64,000 bases of DNA from Jannaschia sp. S6380 (GCF_023015695.1 NZ_JALKAS010000002.1:578501-642500), one strand, 5' to 3'. Positions 40,146 to 48,540 are shown, counted from the first letter of the stretch. Numbers and translations are program-made. The notes: generated by a model from the sequence alone, not told the origin.

Positions 40146-41134
40146 CCGCGCATGGTGCGAGGCGACATCCCGGTCGCGTACAGTCCAACCGGATCGCTGG
40201 TCTGCCGCTCCGGTCCGGAATGCGGCATCCGGGCGGTGCCCGCACATTCTTGGCGCGGGTCACGGCGGGGGGCTTCGTCCGGGCCGACGAGGGCGTGGGG
40301 CGTGACCAGCAAGCTTTCGGCCGCGATCCCTTCGACATAGATGATCTCATGGGCGTCGAAGCGCAGTTGAAAGAAGTCGAAATTGCCCACCTCGCCCCAT
40401 GTGATCGTGTCGCCGTTCACCAGGTGCCGGGCCCGGACCAGCATGTCGGTCCGGCCCGGTCCGACGGCCTCGCCGCGTTGCTGGATGAACAGGCGATGAT
40501 CGGGCGACAGAACCAGCTCGCGCGCGTTGTTCAACGCCCCGGCGGCGATGACGACGACGGGGTGCGTTCCCTTGTCGCCCGTCGTCTGCGTGCCGCACCA
40601 GCGGACGGGTTGGGGGCCGTGGTCCCGCGTCAACACGCGTTCGCCGGCCCCCACATTCTCGACCGGGGATTGCCGGCCGTCGGCGAGTGTGACGTGAGTG
40701 CCGCGCGTGAAGCTGACCTGAGAGACCTGGGCGAGTTCCGCCGCGGCCGGGCGAGAGGCGATCAGCGTGTATTCATCCGCTGACGACAGCGCGCCCAGCG
40801 GCAGCACCAGACGCCGCCCTTCGATCGCGAGAACGAGAAGTTCGAAGGCGCCGCCGCGTTCACCCATGACCTGATGTCGGGCAAGCGCGTGGACGACCTG
40901 GCCCGGCTGGCCGACGGAGGACTCGTCGCCCACGATGCTGACGCCATCCCGGAGGGTAAGGACGAGTTCCATCATGCGCGCGTCCGACTGAAGGACATAG
41001 ACGTCGCCGGTCACGACCTGCCCCATGTCCCCGATCGCATCGCCCGCCATCGCACCGATCTCGACCGTCAGATCGGCGGCCAGGTAGACCGGGCAGCGGC
41101 TGAGGACCGCGAGGGAGGGCACGGGCGTCGTCAT
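40142..41134 (-). CDS. Hint-domain protein with cysteine replaced by serine
   Basis: This protein of about 330 residues has a Hedgehog/intein (Hint_2) domain: GQSPVENVGAGERVLTRDHG-like sequence (here RQSPVENVGAGERVLTRDHG), QPVRWCGTQ, ELVLSPDHRLFIQ and FQLRFDAHEIIYVEG. Family members normally start the domain with Cys in CFTPGT; here the equivalent is SFTRGT (Ser141). The N-terminal 140 residues look like a separate beta domain and no signal peptide is seen. Hint proteins abound in Rhodobacterales and many are secreted; function is not established. The start is at MTTPVPSLAVLS; an in-frame upstream ATG is less likely. Confidence 0.85.
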   Translation of the reverse strand: MTTPVPSLAVLSRCPVYLAADLTVEIGAMAGDAIGDMGQVVTGDVYVLQSDARMMELVLTLRDGVSIVGDESSVGQPGQVVHALARHQVMGERGGAFELLVLAIEGRRLVLPLGALSSADEYTLIASRPAAAELAQVSQVSFTRGTHVTLADGRQSPVENVGAGERVLTRDHGPQPVRWCGTQTTGDKGTHPVVVIAAGALNNARELVLSPDHRLFIQQRGEAVGPGRTDMLVRARHLVNGDTITWGEVGNFDFFQLRFDAHEIIYVEGIAAESLLVTPHALVGPDEAPRRDPRQECAGTARMPHSGPERQTSDPVGLYATGMSPRTMRG

Positions 41135-41289
41135 TCTCCAAGCCTGATGTGCCGGACGGGCGAAATCAGGGCCGCGACATGGCCATTGAACGGGTTTTCC
41201 GGGGGCGGCCGAGGGCAAGAGCGGTGTCGCCCGGCAGCGTTGGGCGATAGACAGGGGGCTGAGTCGTGACCGTCAGGGAGGGTGCGGAA

Positions 41290-42069
41290 ATGGATCTTGG
41301 GATCAAGGGCAAGCGCGCGCTGGTCTGCGCGTCGTCGAAGGGATTGGGGCTCGGCTGTGCCGCCGCCCTGGCCGAGGCGGGCGTGAACCTGGTGATGAAC
41401 GCGCGCGGGGCCGACGCGTTGGAGGCGTCCGCTTCCGACCTGCGCAATCGGTTCGGCGTGGACGTCGTCACCGTCGCCGCCGACGTCACGACCGAGGACG
41501 GGCGCGCCGAGGTGCTGGCCGCCGTCGGGCAGCCCGACATCCTGGTCACGAATGCCGGCGGCCCGCCGCCGGGCATGTGGTCGGACTGGACCCGCGACGA
41601 CTTCATCGCGGCGCTCGATGCCAACATGCTGACGCCGATCGCGTTGATGACGGCGCTGCTGCCGGGCATGACCGACCGGGGCTGGGGGCGGGTGGTCAAC
41701 ATCACCTCGCAATCGGTCAAGGCGCCGATCCCGGTGCTGGGCCTGTCGAACGCGGCGCGGACCGGCCTGACGGGCTATGTCGCGGGCACCTCGCGGCAGG
41801 TCGCGCCGTCGGGGGTGACAATCAACAACCTTCTGCCCGGCATCCACGACACCGACCGCGCGACCAGTCTGGACCAAGGTGTAAGCCGACAGCAGGATAT
41901 CTCGATGGACGATGCGCGCGCGCAGCGGCAGGCGACGATCCCCGCGCGGCGCTACGGCACGGCGGCGGAGTTCGGCGCCGCCTGCGCGTTCCTGTGCTCG
42001 CAGCATGCGGGCTTCATCGTGGGGCAGAACATCCTGCTGGACGGGGGCGCCACCAACGCGACGATCTAG
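41290..42069 (+). CDS. SDR family protein with altered catalytic residues
   Basis: This 259-residue Rossmann-fold protein of the SDR superfamily is close to beta-ketoacyl-reductase-like members. The nucleotide motif reads ASSKGLGLG, and NAGG and NITS (Ser140) are present. Where active SDRs have YxxxK, this protein has SNAAR, i.e. Tyr to Ser153 and Lys to Arg157. A known SDR subgroup with an imperfect tetrad exists. The ATG at 41290 follows GGGAGGG; a GTG eight codons upstream is weaker. Its stop shares CTAG with the convergent TspO-like gene. It may be a binding protein or use another chemistry. Confidence 0.85.
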   Translation: MDLGIKGKRALVCASSKGLGLGCAAALAEAGVNLVMNARGADALEASASDLRNRFGVDVVTVAADVTTEDGRAEVLAAVGQPDILVTNAGGPPPGMWSDWTRDDFIAALDANMLTPIALMTALLPGMTDRGWGRVVNITSQSVKAPIPVLGLSNAARTGLTGYVAGTSRQVAPSGVTINNLLPGIHDTDRATSLDQGVSRQQDISMDDARAQRQATIPARRYGTAAEFGAACAFLCSQHAGFIVGQNILLDGGATNATI

Positions 42070-42764
42070 GCGCGGCTGAGCCTGCGAAGCGTCAGGGCGG
42101 CCACGAACAGGGCCGCCCCGATGGCGAACAGGCCCACGAGGTCTGCGCCGTTCTTTACGAACACCGCGATCAGGGCCCAGGCCGCCGCCAGCCCGTACAT
42201 CAGCGACGCCCGCGCACGCAGCATCGCCACGGCGACGGCCAGGGCCAGCGACAAGGCCGCGATGGCCCAGCCGACGGCCCCGAGCGGCGGCACCCCGTAC
42301 CCCGCCAGCAGCAGGCCCAGCGAAACGCAGGACGCCGCCGTCAGCCATCCGGAATAGAGCCCGACCGGCGCGCGCAGCAGCCACAGGTCGGACCCGGGCG
42401 TGCGCAGCAGGGCAATCAGCGCCGGAACCAGCATCGCGAAGATCAGGACGGTGGCCCAGACCGGCGAAGCCTCCGCCACGGGCAGCCAGATTGCGCCGAT
42501 GCCGAGGCTGACGACCAGCGGCAGGCGGGTCGCGTCCCAGGCCGGGTCGTCGCGCCGCTTCCAGACGCCGAACGCCGCCATGACGATCAGCCAGGCATAG
42601 ATCACACCCCAGATCCCGAAAGCGTAACCCGCGGGCTGGACCGGCGGGTCTTCGATGCGCACGGGGAACTGCGACGGCTCGTAGCCGCCGAAACCCGGCA
42701 CCAGGAACGGCGAGGCGGCAAAGGCGAGGGCGGTGAGGAGGACGAGGCCGGCGCGAAGGGTCAT
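42066..42764 (-). CDS. TspO/MBR-like (tryptophan-rich sensory) membrane protein
   Basis: This 232-residue polytopic membrane protein has about seven hydrophobic segments and the segment PAGYAFGIWGVIYAWL, which resembles the tryptophan-rich loop of TspO/MBR proteins. Classical TspO has five helices and about 155-160 residues, so this is the longer relative often labelled tryptophan-rich sensory protein. Function is unknown; TspO proteins bind porphyrins and lipids. It stands alone, convergent with the SDR gene and divergent from the VOC gene. Confidence 0.65.
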   Translation of the reverse strand: MTLRAGLVLLTALAFAASPFLVPGFGGYEPSQFPVRIEDPPVQPAGYAFGIWGVIYAWLIVMAAFGVWKRRDDPAWDATRLPLVVSLGIGAIWLPVAEASPVWATVLIFAMLVPALIALLRTPGSDLWLLRAPVGLYSGWLTAASCVSLGLLLAGYGVPPLGAVGWAIAALSLALAVAVAMLRARASLMYGLAAAWALIAVFVKNGADLVGLFAIGAALFVAALTLRRLSRA

Positions 42765-42848
42765 GGCGCCAAGGTAGGCCGCGCGCGGCGTTCGGCCATA
42801 TCCACCGATATGTTAAGCTGCGGACGGATCACACCGAGCGAGAGCGAC

Positions 42849-43241
42849 ATGACCGATTCCCCCTCCATCGTCCCTTATCTGAGCTATGTCGACGCGAAGC
42901 CCGCAATGACCTTCCTGACCGATGCGTTCGGGTTGGAGACCGTGCAGGCCTTCGATGGCCCCGATGGCCGACTTGTGCATGGCGAGATGCGCCACGGCAA
43001 CGCCGTCGTCATGATCGGCAGCGTGGATGCCGCCCCCGCCACGGGCTCGCCCGGCCTCTACGTCGTCGTCGAGGATGTCGATTCCCATCATGCCAAGGCG
43101 ATGGCCGCAGGCGCGACCGAGGTCTATCCCCCCGAAGAGACCGAGTTCGGCACCCGTCGCTGGCGTGGGCGGGACACCGAGGGCCATGAATGGACCTTCG
43201 GCACCTATGCGCCGCAGACGGTTGCGCCGGCCTGGACCTGA
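42849..43241 (+). CDS. VOC (glyoxalase/bleomycin-resistance) superfamily protein
   Basis: This protein of about 130 residues has the beta-alpha-beta-beta-beta VOC arrangement: VPYLSYVDAKPAMTFLTDAF, RLVHGEMRHGNAVVMIG, LYVVVEDVDSHHAKAMAAGA and the closing WRGRDTEGHEWTFGTY. His and Glu residues near HGEM and GHEW could bind metal. Homologues resemble the PhnB/YdcJ type of glyoxalase-like proteins. Its specific substrate is unknown. It is followed by a strong hairpin that also ends the convergent gene. Confidence 0.88.
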   Translation: MTDSPSIVPYLSYVDAKPAMTFLTDAFGLETVQAFDGPDGRLVHGEMRHGNAVVMIGSVDAAPATGSPGLYVVVEDVDSHHAKAMAAGATEVYPPEETEFGTRRWRGRDTEGHEWTFGTYAPQTVAPAWT

Positions 43242-43245
43242 TCTG

Positions 43246-43273
43246 TCGCGCCGCATCCGACGGCGCGGCGCGA
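43246..43273. terminator. Bidirectional terminator-like hairpin between convergent genes
   Basis: A perfect 9-bp stem (TCGCGCCGC / GCGGCGCGA) with a 10-base loop sits in the 40-bp gap between the VOC gene and the convergent ABC binding-protein gene. T-tracts are short, but the position and stability suit transcription ends on both strands. Confidence 0.55.
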
Positions 43274-43281
43274 TTCCATCG

Positions 43282-44739
43282 TCACTCGGTCCAGCGGACA
43301 TCGGTCAGGTCGTTGGCCTGCGTCGGTGCGTTCTCCCATAGACCTTCGATCCGGGCGTCGGCCACCCCGGTCTTGGCCAGCTGGAACAAATACGCGTTGA
43401 CGTAGTCGTCGGCGATCTTCTCCTGCGCCTGGCGCAGCAGATCGCTGCGCGTCTCCGCGTCGGAGGTCTGGTCCAGCGTCTCCATCAGCGCCTGGAACTC
43501 GGCGTCGTCATACTGGAAATAGTAGTCGGGCCGGGCGTAGATGTTGATGTCGGCGGGTTCGGTGTGGCTGACGATGGTCAGGTCGAAATCCTTGCCCTTG
43601 AACACCTGCTCCAGCCATTGCGCCCATTCGAGGTTCGTCACCTCGGTCTCGATCCCGACCTCGCGCAGCTGGCTGGCGATGATCTCGCCGCCGCGCCGCG
43701 CATAGGACGGGGGCGGCAGCGCCAGGCGCAGCTTCAGGTCGGTCGCCCCCGCCTCGGCCAGCAAATCGCGGGCGCGGTCGGGGTCGTAGGCGGACCGATC
43801 CGTCAGGTCGACATAGTCGGGGTTGTGCGGCGCGAAATGCGTGCCGATCGGCGTGCCGAAGCCGAACATCGCGCCGTCGACGATGGCCTGCCGGTCGATG
43901 GCATGCGCGATCGCCTGCCGGACCTTCGGGTCGGATACGTTGGCGTTGTTGATGCCCAGGATGGTCTCGCCCTCGGTCGAGCCGACGATGACGCTGAACC
44001 GCGGATCGGCCTCGAAACTCGACAGCGTCTCGGGCGCGGGGAAGTTCGGGAAGGCGTCGATATCGCCCGCCATCATCGCTGCGAAGGCCGCGTTCGGGTC
44101 GGAGATGAACTTGAACGTCGCCCGCTCCAGCGCCGGTGCCTCGCCCCAGTAATCGGGGTTGCGGGTCAAGGTGACGTTGTCGCCCTGCGCCCAGTTCTCG
44201 AACGTGAAGGGTCCGGTGCCGACGGGGTCCGTGGCGTTGGCCTCCGCCGTCTCGGGCGCGACGATGACGGCGTCGCCCCAGGCCAGGTTAAAGGGCAGAT
44301 TGCCGTTCGGTTGCGACAGCGTGATGCGCACCGTGGTCGGGTCCACCGCCTCGACGCTTTCGATCCCGTCGAACAGGGCCTTCTGTGCGTTGGTCGATTC
44401 CTCGGCCCTTGCGCGGTCGAGGCTGAACACCACGTCCTCGGCATCCATCGCGGTGCCGTCGTGAAAGGTCACGCCGTCCTGCAGGCGGAAGGTCCAGACC
44501 AAGCCGTCCTCGGTCACGTCCCAGTCGGTCGCGAGCGCCGGCTGGATGTCGCCGTCCGGCCCGAAGCGCGTCAGCCCCTCGAACACATTGGCATAGACGA
44601 CCTCGTCGATGGCGGCCGCGGCCCCGCCCGTGGGATCGAGGTTCGGCGGCTCGAGCGCCATGCCGATGGTGATGTCGGTCTGCTGCGCCATCGCCGTGGT
44701 GGCGAGCAGCATGCATGCGGCGGCGGTTCTGATCAGCAT
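43282..44739 (-). CDS. ABC transporter substrate-binding protein (peptide/nickel family 5)
   Basis: This 485-residue periplasmic binding protein of the DppA/OppA (SBP family 5) type has the signal peptide MLIRTAAACMLLATTAMA. Family signatures include ALATDWDVTEDGLVWTFRLQ, VTFHDGTAMDAEDVVFSLDR and VRQAIAHAIDRQAIVDG. It would bind peptides, opines or similar solutes for an ABC importer. No permease or ATPase genes are adjacent, so it is an orphan in this window. Confidence 0.92.
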   Translation of the reverse strand: MLIRTAAACMLLATTAMAQQTDITIGMALEPPNLDPTGGAAAAIDEVVYANVFEGLTRFGPDGDIQPALATDWDVTEDGLVWTFRLQDGVTFHDGTAMDAEDVVFSLDRARAEESTNAQKALFDGIESVEAVDPTTVRITLSQPNGNLPFNLAWGDAVIVAPETAEANATDPVGTGPFTFENWAQGDNVTLTRNPDYWGEAPALERATFKFISDPNAAFAAMMAGDIDAFPNFPAPETLSSFEADPRFSVIVGSTEGETILGINNANVSDPKVRQAIAHAIDRQAIVDGAMFGFGTPIGTHFAPHNPDYVDLTDRSAYDPDRARDLLAEAGATDLKLRLALPPPSYARRGGEIIASQLREVGIETEVTNLEWAQWLEQVFKGKDFDLTIVSHTEPADINIYARPDYYFQYDDAEFQALMETLDQTSDAETRSDLLRQAQEKIADDYVNAYLFQLAKTGVADARIEGLWENAPTQANDLTDVRWTE

Positions 44740-44823
44740 GGGGTCTCCCTCCCGTATCCTGCCGCGCAGGTTAGGCGGGGCGGGGCCGGGGGGGCAAGTG
44801 CGCGCGGGCGGCGCGTCGCGGCG

Positions 44824-45402
44824 TCAGCCAGCGGCGTAGCCGGCCACGATCTCCACCATCCGCTCGGTCGACAGGATCGGCGGCAGCAGCGTCAGAAACC
44901 CGCCTTCGCCGTCCATCACGAAGATATGGCTGCCATGGGCGTAGACGGTGCTGCCCGCGGGATCGACGAACAGGGCCTGCCGTTCGACATGGAACAGGTC
45001 GCGCATGGCGGCCAGATCCGCCTCCGACCCGGTCAGGCCGGTGAGGCCGGGGGCGAATTCGGCCAGCGCGGGGCCCATGGTGTCGACGGTGTCGCGTTCG
45101 GGGTCGACGGTGACCACCAGCGGCGTGACCGGGATGCCCTGCTTCGCCAGGGCCTCGCCCATCTCCGACATGATCGGCAGCGCGACGGTGCAGATCGCCT
45201 CGCAACTGGCATAGCCGAAGAAGATCAGTTGCAGGTTGCCGTCGGGATCGGCCTGCGTGCGCGTCCGCCCGTGGTGGTCGGTCAACGCATAGGCACCGCC
45301 GAAATCGGTCGGGAAGGCCGTGTCCGGCAGCGCGGTTTGCAACGTCGCCTGCTGCGCGCCCGCCGGCAGGGCCAGCGCGGTCAGCAGCACCGCCAGCCGC
45401 AT
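44824..45402 (-). CDS. SCO family copper-chaperone/thioredoxin-like protein
   Basis: This protein of about 192 residues has the signal peptide MRLAVLLTALALPAGA and the SCO/PrrC thioredoxin fold. The copper-binding motif is intact: CEAIC in GYASCEAICTVALP, with the distal histidine in YAHGSHIFVMDGEG. SCO proteins deliver copper to cytochrome oxidase CuA sites or act in redox signalling. It is last in a three-gene run of exported proteins with one- and four-base overlaps. No oxidase genes are close. Confidence 0.92.
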   Translation of the reverse strand: MRLAVLLTALALPAGAQQATLQTALPDTAFPTDFGGAYALTDHHGRTRTQADPDGNLQLIFFGYASCEAICTVALPIMSEMGEALAKQGIPVTPLVVTVDPERDTVDTMGPALAEFAPGLTGLTGSEADLAAMRDLFHVERQALFVDPAGSTVYAHGSHIFVMDGEGGFLTLLPPILSTERMVEIVAGYAAG

Positions 45403-45965
45403 CAGAACCAGTCCGCGATGAAGGCCGCGTCGACCTCGGGCCCCAGGCCCAGATAGCCCTCGGCCTCGATCTCGCCCTGCACGCGCGGGTCGCGGCGGAA
45501 CCACGGGCCCGAGCCCGCCGCATCGGGATGCGCCTCGGCCCAGTCCTTCGTCCAGCGGTTGGCGGTGATCCACTCCTCCGCCCCCTCGGGCCGGATGCGC
45601 TGCACCAGGTAGACGTTGGTCGCGCCGATCTCGGGGTCGTCGATCAGCAGCCCGTCCACTTCGACCGCCTGGCCGCAGAACGGTGCGAGTTCGGCAACCG
45701 CCCCGGTGAACGCCGGCTGGTTGTTCTTCAGCGGAAAGACCATCACGTCGTCGACGGCGCGCACCAGGACCAGTTGCCGGTCGCCGCCACCGCAATCGGG
45801 TGCGCATTGTCCGGCGAGTTCGCAAAGCGGGTCGGACACGGTCGCCATGAACCGCGCCGGCACTTCGGCATAGAGGTTCCAGGGTTTCGCCTCGGACCCT
45901 TCGGAGAAATCCTGCGCCGCGGCGGGCAGGGCGGCGAGGCCGGCGATCAGGACGAGGCGGATCAT
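45402..45965 (-). CDS. Hypothetical periplasmic protein in SCO operon (187 aa)
   Basis: This is an exported protein with the signal peptide MIRLVLIAGLAALPAAA. The mature part has four cysteines: DPLCELAGQCAPDCGGG and PFCGQAVEVDG. I do not recognise the family. The middle segment (VEVDGLLIDDPEIGATNVYL) looks like an OB-type or immunoglobulin-like beta fold. It overlaps the upstream gene by four bases (ATGA) and shares its terminal base region with the SCO start, so the three are surely cotranslated. A metal- or thiol-linked role is suggested only by the cysteines and the SCO neighbour. Confidence 0.7.
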   Translation of the reverse strand: MIRLVLIAGLAALPAAAQDFSEGSEAKPWNLYAEVPARFMATVSDPLCELAGQCAPDCGGGDRQLVLVRAVDDVMVFPLKNNQPAFTGAVAELAPFCGQAVEVDGLLIDDPEIGATNVYLVQRIRPEGAEEWITANRWTKDWAEAHPDAAGSGPWFRRDPRVQGEIEAEGYLGLGPEVDAAFIADWF

Positions 45966-46411
45966 TGCGCGGCCTCCTCGGGGATGGCGAAGCCGGGGAT
46001 GACGCCGAAATCCTCATGCGTGGCGTTGACGATGTCGCGGTCGGCGGTGATCGTCTCGACCACCAGGTAATTCAGCCCGTCGCGGCGATAGACCATCCCG
46101 TCCGCCTCGATCGTGTGCGAGGCGATGTGCAGGTTCGTGTCGCCGCCCGCCGTCTCGTCCGAGCCGTCCATCTTCAGCACCATGTAGACCGTCCCGTCCG
46201 GCGCCAGCAGGCCCACCGGGATGCCGCCCGCACTGCACCAGAGCGCGCAGGTATGATGCGCCGATCCGACCACGGCGTCGGGGCTGCCCATCACGCCCGA
46301 GAAATAGCACCAGGTGTCGATCACCTCGCCGGTGACCTGGATGCGTTCGCCCTCGGCGGCGAGCGCGGGTGGCGCGGCAAGGGCGAGGATCAGGGGAATA
46401 GCTCGGCGCAT
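45962..46411 (-). CDS. Conserved Cys/His-rich periplasmic protein in SCO operon (149 aa)
   Basis: This exported protein starts at MRRAIPLILALAAPPALA; the longer frame upstream of this signal peptide is rejected. The mature N-terminal half holds a dense set of potential metal ligands: DTWCYFSGVMG and AHHTCALWCSAGGIPVGLL. I recall comparable DxxCY...HxxCAxxC...GxPVGLL patterns in uncharacterised bacterial proteins, but no function. The first gene of the SCO operon, it could bind copper or haem; this is inference from ligands and context. Confidence 0.75.
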   Translation of the reverse strand: MRRAIPLILALAAPPALAAEGERIQVTGEVIDTWCYFSGVMGSPDAVVGSAHHTCALWCSAGGIPVGLLAPDGTVYMVLKMDGSDETAGGDTNLHIASHTIEADGMVYRRDGLNYLVVETITADRDIVNATHEDFGVIPGFAIPEEAAQ

Positions 46412-46515
46412 GACGTCTCCTCTGCGGGTTGCCATCAGTTGACGCTGCGGCAATGCCATCTGGCAACTCACGTTTGGCGGAGGTCGCAGAAATCTTGAAC
46501 AGGCGGGGCGGTCGT

Positions 46516-46893
46516 TCAGATGCCGAATCCGGCATCCGATCGGAGGGCACATCGGTTGCCGTCGGGGTCGTGGAATTCGGCTGTCGTCCCCCATGAATGG
46601 TCGATGACGCGAATGTCGATCCCGCGGTCCCGCAACATGTCGGACGTCGCCTTCACATCGGGCACGTTGAAGCGGAACTTGATCGGCGAGATGTCGAGGG
46701 GCTTTGCGCCATCATGCGCCACACCCCCCGTTTCGATCATCAGGTAGGTTCCGCCCAGCATCAGGGTCGTGAGCCTTTCGCCGGGCTGGTCGACCCGGTG
46801 CAGGATCTCCAACCCCAGGATGCGATGGTAGAAATCGACGCAGGCATCGTATCGCGCCGTGAAAAGGATGATCCCGGCTTTCGTGAAGGTCAT
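46516..46893 (-). CDS. VOC superfamily (glyoxalase-like) protein
   Basis: This protein of about 125 residues is a VOC-fold monomer: GIILFTARYDACVDFYHRIL, LTTLMLGGTYLMIETGG, IKFRFNVPDVKATSDMLRDR and the closing HDPDGNRCALRS, typical of glyoxalase I-like and dioxygenase-like members. The start is placed at MTFTKAG; sequence before it does not fit the fold. It is a single gene between two others of the same strand with gaps of about 100 and 165 bases. Substrate unknown. Confidence 0.85.
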   Translation of the reverse strand: MTFTKAGIILFTARYDACVDFYHRILGLEILHRVDQPGERLTTLMLGGTYLMIETGGVAHDGAKPLDISPIKFRFNVPDVKATSDMLRDRGIDIRVIDHSWGTTAEFHDPDGNRCALRSDAGFGI

Positions 46894-47058
46894 GGCGGAT
46901 CCCGTGCGGCTATCGGCGGTGCCCGATGCATCGCCTTCGCCTGCAACCTGCAAGCTCGACCATGGTTCAGGTCAAGGGATCGCCCTGCGGATGGTCCGGG
47001 CGCAGGGGAAGGCCCGGCCCGGCGGTATGGCGAACGGACGTCCGCGGTCCCCCGACCG

Positions 47059-47499
47059 TCAATGGCCCGGGCAGATCAGCGTGCCGCGCTGCATGGGGCC
47101 GTTCCCCGGCACGCAGCCGCCCGCCGTGACGGCGACCCGGGCCGCGTCGCCGACGGCCGGCGTGGCCGGGGGGGGCGCGTCGAATGTCTGCCCCGCGTCG
47201 ATTGGCTGCCCGCTGGTCAGCCGTGCCAAAGCGCAGCGGTTGATCGCGCGCGCTTGGGCCAGCGACACGTCCGGGCCGTTCAAAGTAGAAACCGAGACGC
47301 GATCGCTCCTCATCCGCAGGACGCTGATGGCCTCGGGGACGTTGATCCCCTGCTCGGCATGACAGGCCAGTTGGGCCTGGCGTTGAACGTCTTCGGGAAG
47401 GCTGAAGATCAGATCGGCCTCGGGCGAACTGCCACAGCCCGAAAGGAAGGCCACGGCCAGCACAGGCGACAGGAGAGCGAGGCGCGGATGCGTCATCAT
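47059..47499 (-). CDS. Hypothetical lipoprotein (146 aa)
   Basis: This is a lipoprotein precursor: MMTHPRLALLSPVLAVAFLSGCGSS, with lipobox LSGC. The mature part has three further cysteines (QLACHAEQGI, INRCALAR, GGCVPGNG and the final ICPGH) and a proline-rich linker DAPPPATPAVG. I recognise no domain. The beginning of the mature part resembles short roseobacter lipoproteins of unknown role. It is the last gene of a minus-strand stretch starting with cheB, 60 bases downstream of that gene's stop. Confidence 0.65.
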   Translation of the reverse strand: MMTHPRLALLSPVLAVAFLSGCGSSPEADLIFSLPEDVQRQAQLACHAEQGINVPEAISVLRMRSDRVSVSTLNGPDVSLAQARAINRCALARLTSGQPIDAGQTFDAPPPATPAVGDAARVAVTAGGCVPGNGPMQRGTLICPGH

Positions 47500-47559
47500 A
47501 TGTTCCTTCTTGCAGTCATGGCCATCTCGCCCGTATTCGCAAGGGCGCCGCGCGCCACA

Positions 47560-48540
47560 TCACCCGGCCCGATCGCCCAGGATGATCCGCTCCAGAAGGT
47601 GGGCGTCTTCCTCGCATTTCCTCGCCGCCGTCTCGTGACGCTCGCGCAGGTGCTGCGTGTCCGTCCGTTCGGCCATCCGGCGCAGCAGGTCGGCGCGGCC
47701 CCGATTGGCGCGCAGCGCGTCGTAGAGCGACCGCTCCAGCGCGGATTGCTGGGCGTCGTCCAGCGTGGCGATCGTGTAGGCGTGCCCGGTATGGCACCGG
47801 AATCGCGTTACGGGGCTGTCGTCGACCTCCCACAGGACGCCGTTGCAGTCGGGGCAGTTATAGGGCGAAAGCGTCCCGAGCTGGTCTTCGGTGGACATGC
47901 TGGCTCCTTCCAGACCGGCGATCTTCAACTCCATCATCATCTTGTCCGGCGCCCGCGTCGGCGCCGCCACCGGGCGGCCGACCTGACGCGCGATTTCACC
48001 TGCGATCTCGGCGGTGGCCCGGAGGGTGGCGCCCGGCACGGCGGATTGCGCCGCCAGCGGCATGTCGGGAAAATCCGCGTCGGCCGGGTCCTGCACGATC
48101 GCGAGGCCGCCCTGTCGCGCGACCGCCTCCAGCCCGACGGCGCCGTCATCCAGCAGGCCGGACAGCACGACCGCGATACTGCGCGTGCCCCGATAGACCG
48201 CGGCGGAGCGAAACATCGGGTCGACCGCGGGCCGAAAGCCGTTCTCCCGCGGGCCGCGCCGGACGTGGACGTGATGTTCCCCCAGCAGAAGATGCCGGTT
48301 TGGCGGGGCGAAGGTGACGGTGCCGGCCTCGATGGGTTGCCCCTCGCTGGCCACGCGCGGGGGGAGGGCGGATGCGGCGGCCAGCAGTTCGGCCGCATGC
48401 CCCCGGTCCCCTTCGGTGAAATGCAGCGTGACGAAGACCGCCGCGCCCAGGTCGGCCGGCAACTGGCCCAGCAGACCTTTCAGGACGGAGAAGGCCCCGG
48501 CCGATCCGCCGATGACGACCGTGTCGCGGGAGCTGTCCAT
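47560..48540 (-). CDS. cheB: Stand-alone CheB-type protein-glutamate methylesterase with C-terminal zinc knuckle
   Basis: This 326-residue protein has a CheB catalytic domain (about residues 5-190) without the usual receiver. Triad positions are visible: Ser in GGSAGAFSVL, His in VTLHFTEGD and Asp in LSGLLDDGAVGL. A C-terminal part holds a metal-binding knuckle, CPDC and CHTGHAYT, followed by a helical stretch. CheB removes methyl groups from chemoreceptors, but receiver-free forms with this tail are common beside CheB-CheR-kinase hybrids. It is divergent from such a gene, with 91 bases between, suggesting shared regulation. No chemoreceptor genes are near. Confidence 0.9.
   Translation of the reverse strand: MDSSRDTVVIGGSAGAFSVLKGLLGQLPADLGAAVFVTLHFTEGDRGHAAELLAAASALPPRVASEGQPIEAGTVTFAPPNRHLLLGEHHVHVRRGPRENGFRPAVDPMFRSAAVYRGTRSIAVVLSGLLDDGAVGLEAVARQGGLAIVQDPADADFPDMPLAAQSAVPGATLRATAEIAGEIARQVGRPVAAPTRAPDKMMMELKIAGLEGASMSTEDQLGTLSPYNCPDCNGVLWEVDDSPVTRFRCHTGHAYTIATLDDAQQSALERSLYDALRANRGRADLLRRMAERTDTQHLRERHETAARKCEEDAHLLERIILGDRAG

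Noticed and set aside
46412..46594. N-terminal 61-codon extension of the Cys/His-rich protein
   Set aside because: It would place the signal peptide internally; the ATG at 46411 gives a normal signal peptide.
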